Below, one piece after another: positions 51,517 to 61,394 of a DNA stretch of 64,000 bases. Both the position numbers and the translations under genes were made by a program. Each line of letters starts with the position of its first letter. Position 1 is the stretch's first letter. The stretch is from Actinomycetaceae bacterium MB13-C1-2 (GTDB taxonomy: Bacteria > Actinomycetota > Actinomycetes > Actinomycetales > Actinomycetaceae). Under the pieces are notes generated by a model. That model was given only the letters and a program-made list of their open reading frames with translations. It did no database searches and was not told where the DNA came from. The stretch is from assembly GCA_035621235.1 (NCBI GenBank), contig CP141731.1, forward strand, positions 2,170,001-2,234,000. Direction: 5' to 3'.

Positions 51517-52212
51517 ATGGCTAAGAACACTGACACCGCTGCCCCGAAGAAGCGTCGCTGGTACGAGAACTTTGTTGATGCTTACAAGGTAATCAAGCGC
51601 ACCTACAGCTGGTTTCCCTTCCTATTAATCGCGGCGCCAATAATCATTATTGGACTTGGCGTTCTGGGTGGATTTGTTTTCCACTCCATGGTGTTCTGGG
51701 TGATCAGCGGTGTCATGCTAGCGATCATCGCGGACATGGCCCTCTTGGCGTTCCTGCTACGACCTGCCATGTACAAGCAGATTGACGGCAAGGTCGGATC
51801 GGTCTATGCGGTTATCAGCCAGATCAAACGAGGCTGGGACATCGAAGAAGAACCTGTTGCGGTCAACAAAACTCAAGACCTAGTATGGCGACTCGTTGGT
51901 CGACCAGGGGTTGTTCTGATCTCAGAGGGTCCATCGAACCGAGTGTTGCCGTTGCTTCAGAATGAGAAACGCAAGGTATCTCGCGCCATCACCAATGTTC
52001 CTGTTGTATTCATTCAGGTTGGACATGACGAGGGTCAGGTGCCCCTCACGAAACTAAACAGGAAACTCAAAAGCCTTAAAAAGGTGCTGACTAAGCATGA
52101 GGTTCCGGCAGTCGCCAACCGTCTCAATGCGCTGTCCTCGAAAGCCCTACCCATCCCTAAGGGCGTCGATCCCTACAAGACTCGAACTAATCGGAAGGCA
52201 ATGCGCGGCTAG
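51517..52212 (+). CDS. DUF4191 family membrane protein
   Basis: The product is 231 residues. A basic N-terminus (PKKRRWYENFVDAYKVIKRT) precedes two membrane helices (about 34-56 and 60-82), then a soluble domain with IDGKVGSVYAVISQIKRGWD, LVWRLVGRPGVVLISEG and VPAVANRLNALSSKALPIPK, the typical DUF4191 sequence. It is actinobacteria-specific and of unknown function, often near lipoate or glutamine synthetase genes. TAGAAT seven bases before the ATG suggests a leaderless transcript. Confidence 0.88.
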   Translation: MAKNTDTAAPKKRRWYENFVDAYKVIKRTYSWFPFLLIAAPIIIIGLGVLGGFVFHSMVFWVISGVMLAIIADMALLAFLLRPAMYKQIDGKVGSVYAVISQIKRGWDIEEEPVAVNKTQDLVWRLVGRPGVVLISEGPSNRVLPLLQNEKRKVSRAITNVPVVFIQVGHDEGQVPLTKLNRKLKSLKKVLTKHEVPAVANRLNALSSKALPIPKGVDPYKTRTNRKAMRG

Positions 52213-52304
52213 TCGCTACTGCGCACTCCGCTATGTGAGATCACTGGCGCATACTATGCAGAGACATGCATACTTATGGGGTTCAACATTCTATGGAGGA
52301 TCCC

Positions 52305-53222
52305 ATGCGGAAACTTATTCCATTTGCCGCGACCGTCGTAGCCGCCCTATCGCTCACCGCCTGCTCTGACCCGAGTGCCCCCGAAGCCAACGAACCCACC
52401 GAGACCGGAGAGTCCGGCGAAGTCGTTGAGGCTTTTGACCCCATGACCATAGAGGTTGTCCCTGACATCGCCGATATGGTCCCTGCGAGCGTTGCTGAGA
52501 GGGGCCAGCTACGTAACGGCGCCTCGACAGACTACGCGCCCGGCGAGTTCCGTGAGAATGGCGTTCCAGTCGGATACGACATTCAGATTGTCCAAGCGCT
52601 CGGCCAGGTCATGGGCTTGGAAGGAACCACGCAACATGCCGAGTTCCCCACCATCATTCCGGCACTTGGCGCGAAGTTCGACATTGGTGCTTCCTCCTTC
52701 ACCATTAATCCTGAACGTCTTGAACAGGTAAACATGGTCTCTTATCTCCAGGTCGGTTCTGCGTTCGCTGTGAAGACTGGGAACCCCTCAAAGTTCGATC
52801 CCTCAGACCCTTGCGGATCGATTATCGGCGTTCAGAACGGCACCTATCAGCAGGTGCTTGCCGAGGAGTGGTCCCAGCAGTGCGAAGCGGATGGCAAGGA
52901 GCCGATTACCGTCAATCCCCTGGATCTACAAACTGACGTGACGGTCAAAGTCGTTGGCGGACTCTGGGATGCGACCTTCGCAGACTCCCCCGTCATTGGG
53001 TACTCAGTTGCAAACTCAAATGGCGATCTTGAGCAGATCGGTGATGTTATCGAATCCGAGCCGCAGGGAATCGCCATCGCGAAGGACGACGAGCAACTTA
53101 CCGTTGCAGTCCAGGCGGCAATGCAGTACCTGATGGACGAGGGCTACCTTGAGCAGATTCTAGGCAACTTCGGCTCCGAGGCTATCGGACTAAGCAAGGC
53201 AGAGATCAACCCTGGTCAGTAG
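52305..53222 (+). CDS. Polar amino acid ABC transporter, substrate-binding lipoprotein
   Basis: The product is about 305 residues from the ATG at 52305, with GGAGG upstream; an in-frame ATG at 52266 has no support. Signal peptide MRKLIPFAATVVAALSLTAC with lipobox LTAC, an acidic linker, then a SBP_bac_3 domain: YDIQIVQALGQVMGLE, FDIGASSFTINPERLEQVNM (in place of D...T.R), SIIGVQNGTYQQVL and GIAIAKDDEQLTVAVQAAMQ. It captures a polar amino acid outside the membrane. First gene of a three-gene operon. Confidence 0.9.
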   Translation: MRKLIPFAATVVAALSLTACSDPSAPEANEPTETGESGEVVEAFDPMTIEVVPDIADMVPASVAERGQLRNGASTDYAPGEFRENGVPVGYDIQIVQALGQVMGLEGTTQHAEFPTIIPALGAKFDIGASSFTINPERLEQVNMVSYLQVGSAFAVKTGNPSKFDPSDPCGSIIGVQNGTYQQVLAEEWSQQCEADGKEPITVNPLDLQTDVTVKVVGGLWDATFADSPVIGYSVANSNGDLEQIGDVIESEPQGIAIAKDDEQLTVAVQAAMQYLMDEGYLEQILGNFGSEAIGLSKAEINPGQ

Positions 53223-53232
53223 GCCAAAACTA

Positions 53233-54195
53233 ATGACAACGACTTCCTCAACTCAAACTGAATCGCCAGTCAAGTTGATTAACGCCCGCCCAGTTCCCCA
53301 TCCGGGGCGCTGGGTGGGTGCGGCAATCCTGCTGGTATTCGTAGCAATGATCGTCAATGGCCTGGTCAAGAACCCAGTCTTCCAGTGGGACATGGTCTTG
53401 AGTTGGCTTTTTTCCAAGACCATCATGCAGGCCATCATTCACACCCTGATTTTGACCGCCGGCGCGATGATCCTTGGAACGATAATCGCGATTGCTATGG
53501 CGGTTATGCGTCAATCGCCCAACCCAATTATGCGAGGGGTAGCCACCTTCTACATCTGGTTTTTCCGCGGCACCCCCGTTTATACGCAGCTCATCTTTTG
53601 GTCGCTGTTGCCGGTAATCCTGCCGACACTTTCAATTGGTATTCCATTCGGGCCAGAGTTCGTGACGTTCGAAACAACGAAGGTCATCACCATTTTCTGG
53701 ATGGCGCTGTTGGGCCTCGGTTTTAATGAGGGCGCCTACCTGGCCGAGATAATCCGCGCCGGACTCAATTCGGTGGACAAAGGGCAGTGGGAAGCCGCCA
53801 CCGCGCTCGGAATGTCACGAACTCAGATCATGGCACGTATCGTCATGCCGCAAGCGATGAGAGTTATTGTTCCGCCGCTGGGCAACGAAACCATCTCAAT
53901 GCTGAAGACAACTTCGCTCGTTTCCGCAATCCCCTACATCTACGAACTGACCTTCGTCGCCCGCGACCTTGGTCAGAGGATGTTCGCTCCAGTTCCGATG
54001 CTACTCACGGCGGCAATCTGGTATCTGGTGATCACATCGGTTCTCATGGTGATCCAGCACTACATCGAACGCCATTTCGGTAAGGGCTACGCAGAGAATG
54101 CCTCTGCAACAAAGGGCAAGGAAGTCCCTGGCGAACAAGAGGATATTGATGGCCAGATGCACAATGAAATGCTTTTCTTGGACGTGACGCCATGA
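53233..54195 (+). CDS. Polar amino acid ABC transporter, permease
   Basis: The product is 320 residues, HisM/GlnP type. A hydrophobic N-terminal helix (about 27-45), then the permease core: [40 protein letters not shown] (family signature), [31 protein letters not shown] (EAA loop contacting the ATPase), and [20 protein letters not shown]-like sequence. The C-terminal 35 residues are charged and cytoplasmic. It lies 10 bp after the binding-protein gene and overlaps the ATPase gene by four bases. Confidence 0.93.
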   Translation: MTTTSSTQTESPVKLINARPVPHPGRWVGAAILLVFVAMIVNGLVKNPVFQWDMVLSWLFSKTIMQAIIHTLILTAGAMILGTIIAIAMAVMRQSPNPIMRGVATFYIWFFRGTPVYTQLIFWSLLPVILPTLSIGIPFGPEFVTFETTKVITIFWMALLGLGFNEGAYLAEIIRAGLNSVDKGQWEAATALGMSRTQIMARIVMPQAMRVIVPPLGNETISMLKTTSLVSAIPYIYELTFVARDLGQRMFAPVPMLLTAAIWYLVITSVLMVIQHYIERHFGKGYAENASATKGKEVPGEQEDIDGQMHNEMLFLDVTP

Positions 54196-54992
54196 CCGAG
54201 GTCGGGATAGAGATAAGCGCTCCCATGGTCAAGGTCAGAGGCGTTCACAAGTTCTTCGGAGACCTCCACGTACTGAAGGGCATTGACCTAACGGTGAAGC
54301 CAGGTGAGGTCTGTGTGATACTCGGACCCTCCGGCTCCGGCAAGTCAACGCTTCTTCGCTGTATCAATGAACTCGAACTTATTTCTGCGGGCCGAATCTG
54401 GGTCGGCGGTGAGCTTATGGGACTTCGCACTAAGCCGGGAAAAGACGGCGAAGAGGTCCTGTATCGTCTAAAAGACTCCGAGATTGCGAAGCAACGGAGC
54501 AGCATTGGAATGGTATTCCAACGATTTAACCTATTCCCCCAGATGACCGCCCTCCGCAACGTCATGGAAGCCCCGATCCACGTCAAAAAAGTGCATAAAA
54601 AAGAAGCTGAGGCAAAAGCACTTGAGTTGCTAGACCGAGTCGGGCTGGGCGACCGAACCGACCACTATCCTGGACAGTTGTCGGGTGGGCAACAGCAGCG
54701 AGTGGCAATCGCGCGGGCACTGGCGATGGAACCCGAGTTGATGCTATTTGATGAGCCTACCTCGGCACTCGACCCCGAGCTGGTCGGCGAAGTTCTTGGC
54801 GTGATGAAAGATCTGGCCGAGGGTGGAATGACCATGATCGTCGTGACTCACGAAGTCGGATTTGCTCGGGAGGTTGCAGATCACGTCGTCTTCATGGACG
54901 ACGGCAAGATCGTTGAACAGGGCACACCCGCTCAAGTTATCGACAACCCAACTGAGCAACGAACCAAGGACTTCTTCTCAAAGGTCCTCTAG
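54192..54992 (+). CDS. Polar amino acid ABC transporter, ATP-binding protein
   Basis: The product is 266 residues, GlnQ/HisP type. Walker [18 protein letters not shown]-loop [19 protein letters not shown], signature [16 protein letters not shown], Walker [21 protein letters not shown]-loop [20 protein letters not shown]. An insertion of about 20 residues ([20 protein letters not shown]) before the Q-loop is seen in some members. It drives import by ATP hydrolysis. The ATG overlaps the permease stop (ATGA). Confidence 0.95.
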   Translation: MTEVGIEISAPMVKVRGVHKFFGDLHVLKGIDLTVKPGEVCVILGPSGSGKSTLLRCINELELISAGRIWVGGELMGLRTKPGKDGEEVLYRLKDSEIAKQRSSIGMVFQRFNLFPQMTALRNVMEAPIHVKKVHKKEAEAKALELLDRVGLGDRTDHYPGQLSGGQQQRVAIARALAMEPELMLFDEPTSALDPELVGEVLGVMKDLAEGGMTMIVVTHEVGFAREVADHVVFMDDGKIVEQGTPAQVIDNPTEQRTKDFFSKVL

Positions 54993-55024
54993 CTCCGAGA
55001 AATCCAGGGAGAACACTCGGTACG

Positions 55025-55190
55025 CTAGGGCGTACCTCCTAAATCTGTGCTCAGGCGAGGATGCCCGGGAAATTCGTGGTTGCAAGGCGGAAGAGGAGGC
55101 TTTGCTGGTGGCAAAGCCGACGACGACAACGTAGCAAACGCGGATTTCCCGGTCACCACAGCGAGCAGAAATTTAGGAGGTACGCCCTAG
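55025..55190. mobile_element. 166-bp long inverted repeat, MITE-like
   Basis: The ends CTAGGGCGTACCTCCTAAAT and ATTTAGGAGGTACGCCCTAG are perfect 20-bp inverted repeats. Pairing continues imperfectly inward for another 40 bases or so (CCGGGAAAT opposite ATTTCCCGG is exact) to a loop with an inner GGCTTTGC/GCAAAGCC hairpin. The terminal CTAG at both ends could be a 4-bp target duplication, leaving a 158-bp element. No coding capacity. It follows the amino-acid transporter operon and precedes its terminator. Confidence 0.65.
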
Positions 55191-55204
55191 CTCCCAATGC
55201 ACAC

Positions 55205-55253
55205 AAATACCCGGGGTCACCGTCCTAACAGAAACCGGTGACCCCGGGTATTT
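55205..55253. terminator. Bidirectional terminator
   Basis: AAATACCCGGGGTCACC and GGTGACCCCGGGTATTT form a perfect 17-bp stem with a 15-base loop, with T-runs on both strands. It serves the transporter operon on the plus strand and the stomatin operon on the minus strand, whose stop codon follows a few bases away. Confidence 0.95.
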
Positions 55254-55256
55254 TTG

Positions 55257-56147
55257 TTACTTCTTTTCCTCGTTCTTTCCGCCGAATCCCTCGGTGATTG
55301 AGTTGAGGGCAGCGGTAAGCTCGGTGGGAATGACCCAGATCTTTGATGACTCGCCTTTAGCAAGCTCGGGAAGCATCTGCAGGTACTGATATGACAATAG
55401 GTCCGATGTCGGTTGCCCCAGGTGGATTGCCTCGAAGACCGTCTGAATTGCCTTCGCCTGTCCATCAGCAACGGTGACTGCCGCGCTCGCCTCGCCTTCG
55501 GCCTTGAGAATCTGTGACTGCTTCTCACCCTCGGCCCGCAGAATCTGGGACTGTCGCACCCCTTCTGACTGGAGGATTGCCGCACGCTTGTCGCGCTCAG
55601 CGCGAAGCTGTTGTTCCATCGCCTGCTGGATCGTGGGAGGCGGATCGATTGCCTTTAGCTCGACTCGGTTGACGCGAATGCCCCATTTGCCTGTTGCCTC
55701 GTCCAAGACCCCACGGAGCTGTTGGTTAATCTGGTCACGGGAAGTCAGGGTCTGTTCCAGGTCCAAAGAACCGATGACGTTGCGGAGCGTCGTAACTGTC
55801 AATTGTTCGATAGCTTGAATATAGTTGGCGATCTCATAGGTTGCAGCCATCGGATCGTTCACCTGGTAGTAGATGACCGAGTCGATAGAGACAACCACGT
55901 TATCGGCAGTAATCACCGGTTGAGGCGGGAAAGAAGTGACCTGCTCGCGCAAATCAACGTTTGCGGCCACCCGATCCACGAAAGGAATCAGGATGTGGAG
56001 GCCCGCATACATGACCGTCTGAAACTTACCCAGTCGCTCAATCACCAGGGCTCGCGACTGCGGTACAACCCGCACCGCACGCACCACAACGATAACGACC
56101 AGAAGAATGACTAGAAGCACCAAAATCCAAATGCCTAGACCGTCCAT
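55257..56147 (-). CDS. SPFH/stomatin-like membrane protein
   Basis: The product is 296 residues, AGGAG before the ATG. An N-terminal membrane helix (about 6-26) is followed by the SPFH/band 7 domain (VVPQSRALVIERLGKFQTVM, LREQVTSFPPQPVITADNVV, IKAIDPPPTIQQAMEQQLRA-like region) and an Ala/Glu/Gln-rich helix with three tandem SEGVRQSQILRAEGEKQSQI-type repeats that makes oligomeric coils. Stomatins of this slipin/QmcA branch form membrane microdomains and pair with NfeD proteins, whose gene lies 34 bp upstream in the same operon. Confidence 0.92.
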   Translation of the reverse strand: MDGLGIWILVLLVILLVVIVVVRAVRVVPQSRALVIERLGKFQTVMYAGLHILIPFVDRVAANVDLREQVTSFPPQPVITADNVVVSIDSVIYYQVNDPMAATYEIANYIQAIEQLTVTTLRNVIGSLDLEQTLTSRDQINQQLRGVLDEATGKWGIRVNRVELKAIDPPPTIQQAMEQQLRAERDKRAAILQSEGVRQSQILRAEGEKQSQILKAEGEASAAVTVADGQAKAIQTVFEAIHLGQPTSDLLSYQYLQMLPELAKGESSKIWVIPTELTAALNSITEGFGGKNEEKK

Positions 56148-56181
56148 TTACTGCTCCTGTCTTGGTTTACTAACAAAGGTC

Positions 56182-56658
56182 TTAGAGCTCCGGCTCAAGT
56201 GGGACGCTGCTGGGCGGCAGGGCAACCTGTTCACTGAAAGGGCCGACCACGGCGGTCGCGCCGTCAATCTGTACCACCCGGACTTCGCTTCCTACCGGGA
56301 ACGTTGCACCATCTTGACCACGAGCGGACCAAACTTCACCACCGATGCGCACCCGTCCGGCTTCCCCGATCAAAGGGGCCATGACGACCGCCGTCTTGCC
56401 CAGGTACGCGCGGGCATTGGTGTCGATGTCAGGGGTTGAGTTTTGCAGGAGTCTACGAGCCCACGGCCTAACCAGGACCAGAAGCACAACTGCGGCCACA
56501 GCAAAGGCAATTACCTGCACGGCCACTGCGCCCCCAAATGCACCAAATCCTCCTGCGACGATCGCGGCAAGGGCAAGCGTCAAGAAAAAGAAATCCATCG
56601 TAAGTAGCTCGAGCATTCCCAGCACCAACGCCGCACCGAGCCAGATGAGCCACCACAT
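56182..56658 (-). CDS. NfeD-family membrane protein
   Basis: The product is 158 residues, GAGGAG before the ATG. The first 65 residues form three or four helices (WWLIWLGAALVLGMLELLTM, with the conserved Glu and the FFFLTLALAAIVAG segment); the C-terminal OB fold includes ARAYLGKTAVVMAPLIGEAG, GRVRIGGEVWSARG and the family's Trp-x-Ala motif. This is the short NfeD type without the ClpP-like protease domain. It partners with the stomatin-like protein encoded just downstream. Confidence 0.92.
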   Translation of the reverse strand: MWWLIWLGAALVLGMLELLTMDFFFLTLALAAIVAGGFGAFGGAVAVQVIAFAVAAVVLLVLVRPWARRLLQNSTPDIDTNARAYLGKTAVVMAPLIGEAGRVRIGGEVWSARGQDGATFPVGSEVRVVQIDGATAVVGPFSEQVALPPSSVPLEPEL

Positions 56659-56709
56659 TTGATTCTCCTCGCGTCGTCCAACACAACTAACAGTAGCGGA
56701 GTGCGAACC

Positions 56710-57498
56710 TCATCTGAATATAGCCGTTGCCCACCAGCGGTCGTTTCGCTTTTCTACTTCCAGCGGAAGCCCGAACGTCTCGGAAAGATTAGCCGAGGTA
56801 AGGATCGAATCCAGTTCCCCACTTGCAACTACTCGGCCCTGGCTCAGAAGTACACCGTGGCTGAAGCCGGGCGCGATTTCTTCGAGCTCATGGGTGATCA
56901 TGATGACGGTGGGAGCATTTCGATCAGCCATGATCTCACTGAGCGCCCTAACCAACATCTCCCTGGCGCCAAGATCCAAACCGGCAGTCGGCTCATCGAG
57001 GATGACTATCTCTGGATCTGCCATTAGCGCCCGAGCGATCGAAACCCTCTGCTTTTCTCCCTCGGATAAACTTCCATAGCGACGATCCGCGAGTCTGCCG
57101 ACGCCGAGAGCGGCCAGCAGGTCCATCGCCCGCCGCTCATCAATCTCCTCGTACTCTTCAGTAAAGCGCGTCGTTTGTCCCCAGGCTGCGGGTAGCACCA
57201 AAGAAAGTACCTTAGAAGCTCCTGAGAGACGTTCACGAACATCAGATGACGCGAACCCCACCTGCGACGCAAGATAGGTTGACTCGATTTCACGCGTATC
57301 CTGACCGAGGACATTGACGGATCCAGAAGTCGGAATCTCAAGGCCGGCAATCAGCCTGGCAACCGTTGTTTTTCCAGCACCGTTCGGCCCAACGATGACC
57401 CAGTGTTGCCCACTCTCTACTGCCAGGTCGAGCTCACTGAGAATTGTCCCCCCGGACAGCTCAACGTCAACACCCTGCAGCTGCGCTGCTAATGTCAT
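56710..57498 (-). CDS. Stand-alone ABC transporter ATP-binding protein
   Basis: The product is 262 residues. Walker A IVGPNGAGKTTVARLIAG, signature YGSLSEGEKQRVSIARAL, Walker B IVILDEPTAGLDLG, H-loop IMITHELEEIAPGFSHGVLL. The sequence around GQHWVIVGPNGAGKTT resembles ModF/YcbN-like and iron-type ATPases. No permease or binding protein is adjacent. Its ATG overlaps the glgA stop by one base (TGATG), and this pairing is common in Actinobacteria, yet a link to glycogen is unproven. Confidence 0.88.
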   Translation of the reverse strand: MTLAAQLQGVDVELSGGTILSELDLAVESGQHWVIVGPNGAGKTTVARLIAGLEIPTSGSVNVLGQDTREIESTYLASQVGFASSDVRERLSGASKVLSLVLPAAWGQTTRFTEEYEEIDERRAMDLLAALGVGRLADRRYGSLSEGEKQRVSIARALMADPEIVILDEPTAGLDLGAREMLVRALSEIMADRNAPTVIMITHELEEIAPGFSHGVLLSQGRVVASGELDSILTSANLSETFGLPLEVEKRNDRWWATAIFR

Positions 57499-58733
57499 CA
57501 GGAGTCCTTACCCTTCACTAGTGACTCATAGAGTTCAAAGGTCTGCTTACCAATCGCTTCCCAAGAGAAAAGCTCGCGCGCCCGTTCAAGGCCCGCCTGA
57601 CCCATGCGCTTCGCCCTGTCAGGATCATCCAGCACCCTAACGAGTGCTGCCGCGAAGTCCGCCTCAAACCGCCTTGGCTCTAGCGGCGTTCCAGTTCCGT
57701 CCTGCGCCTGCTCGATTGGGACGAGGTAGCCTGTCTCACCATCAACAATAACGTCCGGAATGCCCCCGGTCTTAGTCCCGACCACGGGAAGCCCTATCGC
57801 CATTGCCTCAAGATTCACGATGCCAAGAGGCTCATAGATCGAGGGTGTGGCGAATACATCAGCCCCCGCCAGTACCGCGACCAGTTGATCATGAGGAAGC
57901 ATCTCGGTAATCAGGACGATTCCAGTTCGCTTCTTCTGTAAATCCTCAATCAGCTCCTCGACCTCGGCCGCAATTTCCGGGGTGTCCGGGGCTCCCGCAC
58001 AAAGTACAACCTGGACGTCCTCAGGGAGCATCTCTACCGCGCGCAAGAATCCGGGCAGGCCCTTTTGGCGAGTGATTCGTCCAACGAATACAACCGTTCG
58101 CCTGTTTGGATCAATTCCAAGGTCGGCGCGAACCTGTTTAGCTGCCTTCTCCGCCTCAGCAGTATCGGGTCGATGCCACTTCGCCAGATCGATTCCGTTA
58201 TGGATTACCTTTACTCGATCTGAATCAATCGCCGGGTAGGCCCTGAGAATGTCATCTTTCATTCCGTTAGAAACGGCGATTATCGCATCGGCGTTCTCGT
58301 ACCCAACTCTCTCTGCGAAAGAGGATACGCGGTATCCACCCCCGAGTTGTTCTGCTTTCCAGGGACGTAAGGGTTCGAGGGAGTGCGCCGAAATTACCAG
58401 CGGCACGTCAAAGAGTAACTTCCCCAGGTAGCCTGCAAAAGTCGTGTACCAAGTGTGAGCGTGAAGCAGATCGGTTCCAGCCATACCATCGGTCATTTCG
58501 AGGTTTACCCCGAGTGTCTTCACCGCGCCATTTGCTGATTCAAGCTCTGGAAGATCGCCGTAGCCGATGACTCCCGGCTCGGTTCCAGCCTCGCCTTCAA
58601 CGCGAGGTCCATCGAAGGCCAAGACCCTAAGATCAACCATTGGACGTAGCACTTTGGCTAGCTCGTTGACGTGGACTCCAGCTCCACCGTAAATGAAGGG
58701 CGGGTACTCCCTGGTAAGAAGATCAACTCGCAC
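57498..58733 (-). CDS. glgA: Glycogen synthase, Corynebacterium-type (GT4)
   Basis: The product is about 411 residues from a GTG at 58733 (VRVDLLTREYPPFIYGGAGV), with GAGGA upstream; the frame continues to 58802. It has a GT-B fold: YGGAGVHVNELA at the donor loop, DLLHAHTWYTTFAGY, GRITRQKGLPGFLRAVEML, and the nucleotide-sugar site FATPSIYEPLGIVNLEAMA with the Glu-x7-Glu pair. This matches the actinobacterial GlgA/GlgM family, which uses ADP-glucose to extend alpha-1,4-glucan or to make maltose-1-phosphate. It is divergent from glgC, which makes its substrate. Confidence 0.93.
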   Translation of the reverse strand: MRVDLLTREYPPFIYGGAGVHVNELAKVLRPMVDLRVLAFDGPRVEGEAGTEPGVIGYGDLPELESANGAVKTLGVNLEMTDGMAGTDLLHAHTWYTTFAGYLGKLLFDVPLVISAHSLEPLRPWKAEQLGGGYRVSSFAERVGYENADAIIAVSNGMKDDILRAYPAIDSDRVKVIHNGIDLAKWHRPDTAEAEKAAKQVRADLGIDPNRRTVVFVGRITRQKGLPGFLRAVEMLPEDVQVVLCAGAPDTPEIAAEVEELIEDLQKKRTGIVLITEMLPHDQLVAVLAGADVFATPSIYEPLGIVNLEAMAIGLPVVGTKTGGIPDVIVDGETGYLVPIEQAQDGTGTPLEPRRFEADFAAALVRVLDDPDRAKRMGQAGLERARELFSWEAIGKQTFELYESLVKGKDS

Positions 58734-58817
58734 GATTACCGTCCTCGGTCGGCCGATGGGTTTGAGTCCAATCATATCTAGTTCTCGGGCTTTCCCTCCC
58801 AAAACGGGTTTCCTGGC

Positions 58818-58823
58818 TATGCT
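58818..58823 (+). promoter_or_regulatory. -10 box of glgC, leaderless start
   Basis: TATGCT ends six bases before the glgC ATG (58830), with no Shine-Dalgarno sequence. Transcription would start at or within a base or two of the start codon. Confidence 0.5.
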
Positions 58824-58829
58824 TGAAGC

Positions 58830-60065
58830 ATGGCAAAGAAGCGTGTTCTGGCAATCGTCCTTGCAGGTGGTGAAGGCAAGCGACTCATGCCTCTTACTGA
58901 AGACCGAGCGAAGCCCGCTGTACCGTTTGGCGGGAATTATCGGCTGATCGACTTTTCACTTTCAAACCTGGTCAACTCGGGACTAACGAAGATTCTTGTA
59001 CTGACTCAGTACAAGTCCCACTCGCTAGATCGCCACATTGCAACCGCCTGGCAGCTCTCTCCCCTGCTCGGCAACTATGTGACTCCGATGCCGGCCCAGC
59101 AACGACGCGGACCGCACTGGTACATGGGTTCAGCAGATGCCATTTATCAATCGCTCAACGCTGTTTACGATGAGCGCCCAGACTATGTGGTTATCACCGG
59201 TGCGGACAATATCTACCGCATGGACTTCTCACAAATGCTGAAGCACCACATAGACTCCGAAGCCCCTGCGACCATCGCTGGAATCCGCCAGCCCCTTGAA
59301 CTCGCTGATCAGTTCGGCGTTATCAAGGCCAAAGACGGCATGGTTGAAGAATTTCAGGAGAAGCCCAAGGACGCGGTCGGACTCGAGGATGATCCGACAA
59401 AAGTACTTGCGTCTATGGGCAACTACATTTTCACCACTGACGCGTTGGTAGAAGCACTGCGGGTCGACGCGAAGAATGCCCGCTCTAAGCACGACATGGG
59501 AGGGAACATTGTCCCGTGGTTCGTAGAGAAGGGCGAATGCGGCGTCTACGACTTCATCGACAACAACGTTCCTGGCTCCACCGAGCGCGACCGCGACTAT
59601 TGGCGTGATGTCGGAACCATTGACGCATTCTTCGATGCAAACCAAGATCTGATCGCGATCACCCCGGTGTTCAACCTTTACAACTTTGACTGGCCGGTGC
59701 TGACGGCCAGTGAGCCGCTTCCTCCAGTGAAGTTCGTCCACGGTGAGCACGGCTCGCGTCTAGGACACGCGATCAACTCCCTCGTATCCCAGTCGGTGAT
59801 TATCTCCGGAGGTGAGGTCTACTCTTCGGTTCTGTCTCCCATGGTCTCCGTTCACTCCTGGGCACAGGTCCAAGACGCCATAATCATGCACGGGGCTCGC
59901 GTGGGCAGGCGCGCAAGGGTGCGTCGCGCAATCCTAGACAAGAATGTGGTTGTGGAAGAAGACGCTCAGATTGGGTTCGACCACGAGTACGATCGTGAAC
60001 GTGGAATGACAGTTACGGAGTCAGGCATCGTCGTTGCCCCCAAGGGCCTTATAGTCAAGAAATGA
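58830..60065 (+). CDS. glgC: Glucose-1-phosphate adenylyltransferase
   Basis: The product is 411 residues. [20 protein letters not shown] with the nucleotide-binding GGxGxRL motif, [20 protein letters not shown], the activator/substrate region [31 protein letters not shown] and [16 protein letters not shown] left-handed beta-helix C-terminus follows. It makes ADP-glucose from glucose-1-phosphate and ATP, the committed step of glycogen synthesis. It overlaps the DUF1015 gene by four bases (ATGA). Confidence 0.96.
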   Translation: MAKKRVLAIVLAGGEGKRLMPLTEDRAKPAVPFGGNYRLIDFSLSNLVNSGLTKILVLTQYKSHSLDRHIATAWQLSPLLGNYVTPMPAQQRRGPHWYMGSADAIYQSLNAVYDERPDYVVITGADNIYRMDFSQMLKHHIDSEAPATIAGIRQPLELADQFGVIKAKDGMVEEFQEKPKDAVGLEDDPTKVLASMGNYIFTTDALVEALRVDAKNARSKHDMGGNIVPWFVEKGECGVYDFIDNNVPGSTERDRDYWRDVGTIDAFFDANQDLIAITPVFNLYNFDWPVLTASEPLPPVKFVHGEHGSRLGHAINSLVSQSVIISGGEVYSSVLSPMVSVHSWAQVQDAIIMHGARVGRRARVRRAILDKNVVVEEDAQIGFDHEYDRERGMTVTESGIVVAPKGLIVKK

Positions 60066-61372
60066 CGTTTGAGAGAATTGCTTTCGGTCCTGCAGACATA
60101 CTGATCCCCCGGGACTGCGATCTAACGCTGTGGTCAGTGGTTGCCTGTGATCAATACACTTCCGAACCAGCGTACTGGCAGCGGGTGAACGAACGTGTCG
60201 GGAGTAGTCCGTCGACCCTGAGAATGATCCTTCCGGAGGCTTCGCTAGAAGGGCCGAACGTTGCGGAGGACATAAGGGCGATAAACGAGACAATGTCGCA
60301 GTACCTTGACGACAACCGCTTTGTGACACTGCCCGATTCGATGATTTATGTGGAGCGACGTCTTGATGACGGTCGAGTTCGCAAGGGCCTAGTAGGAGTA
60401 GTTGATCTGCAACAGTACGACTACCATCCGGGTTCTGACAGCATGGTTCGCGCTACAGAGGGTACGGTCTTAGAACGCATTCCTCCTCGCGTTGAAGTAC
60501 GAAAAAATGCTCCGATCGAACTCCCTCACGTGATGTTGCTCTGCGACGATCCAGAACGCACGGTGATTGAACCTCTGGAATCTGAAAAGAACCAGATGAA
60601 CCCCGTCTACGACTTTGACCTAATGGAGCGCGGCGGCCACATCTCCGGCTGGCAACTAAACCTTGAGCAACTGAAGCACGTCTCTGATGCTCTTGTCTCA
60701 CTCGGCAAGCCAGAATCCTTCGCTACCCGCTACCGGGCCGATGGGATGCCTGTCATCGTCTTCGCTGTCGGGGATGGCAACCATTCGCTGGCTACCGCCA
60801 AAGAGTGCTACGAACAACAAAAGGCCATGACTCCAGAGGAAGAGTGGGACTCACTTCCCTCCCGGTATGCTCTTTGCGAACTGGTTAATCTGCACGATGA
60901 TTCTCTGGAGTTCGAGCCGATTCATCGGGTTATCTTCGATGTGGACTTCGAGGAGCTATTGGCTGATCTTGTCAGCGCCTATCCCGGAGCCTACCTGGAT
61001 GAGAGCCAGGGCCGAGACGAGACGCAGCGACAAGACCACGGCCACACCCTCATCTACTCTGTCGGCGCTCAGACCGGAACCATTACGGTTCCAAATCCCA
61101 CACAGCAACTTGAGGTCGGAACGCTCCAGACATTCCTAGACTCCTGGCTTGCCAAGCACCCGGAGGCGCGAATCGACTACGTTCACGGCGCTGATGTTGC
61201 AAAGAAACTGGCAGAAGAGCCGAACACCCTAGCTTTCCTTCTACCTGGAATGGGGAAGGGCTCGTTGTTCGAGGCCGTAATCCACGACGGCGTCCTCCCC
61301 CGAAAGACCTTCTCCATGGGCGAAAGCCACGACAAACGCTTCTACCTCGAAGCCCGGAGAATCCAAAACTAG
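60062..61372 (+). CDS. DUF1015 family protein
   Basis: The product is 436 residues, no signal or membrane segment. The family is recognised by [20 protein letters not shown] near the start, [40 protein letters not shown] in the middle, and [20 protein letters not shown] and [20 protein letters not shown] at the end. The GDGNHxLA motif suggests a nucleotide or metal site; some relatives are linked to serine kinase (SerK) activity with free serine as substrate, which I cannot confirm here. Translation is coupled to glgC. Confidence 0.9.
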   Translation: MTFERIAFGPADILIPRDCDLTLWSVVACDQYTSEPAYWQRVNERVGSSPSTLRMILPEASLEGPNVAEDIRAINETMSQYLDDNRFVTLPDSMIYVERRLDDGRVRKGLVGVVDLQQYDYHPGSDSMVRATEGTVLERIPPRVEVRKNAPIELPHVMLLCDDPERTVIEPLESEKNQMNPVYDFDLMERGGHISGWQLNLEQLKHVSDALVSLGKPESFATRYRADGMPVIVFAVGDGNHSLATAKECYEQQKAMTPEEEWDSLPSRYALCELVNLHDDSLEFEPIHRVIFDVDFEELLADLVSAYPGAYLDESQGRDETQRQDHGHTLIYSVGAQTGTITVPNPTQQLEVGTLQTFLDSWLAKHPEARIDYVHGADVAKKLAEEPNTLAFLLPGMGKGSLFEAVIHDGVLPRKTFSMGESHDKRFYLEARRIQN

Positions 61373-61394
61373 GACCAATACAAGGACACTCCCA

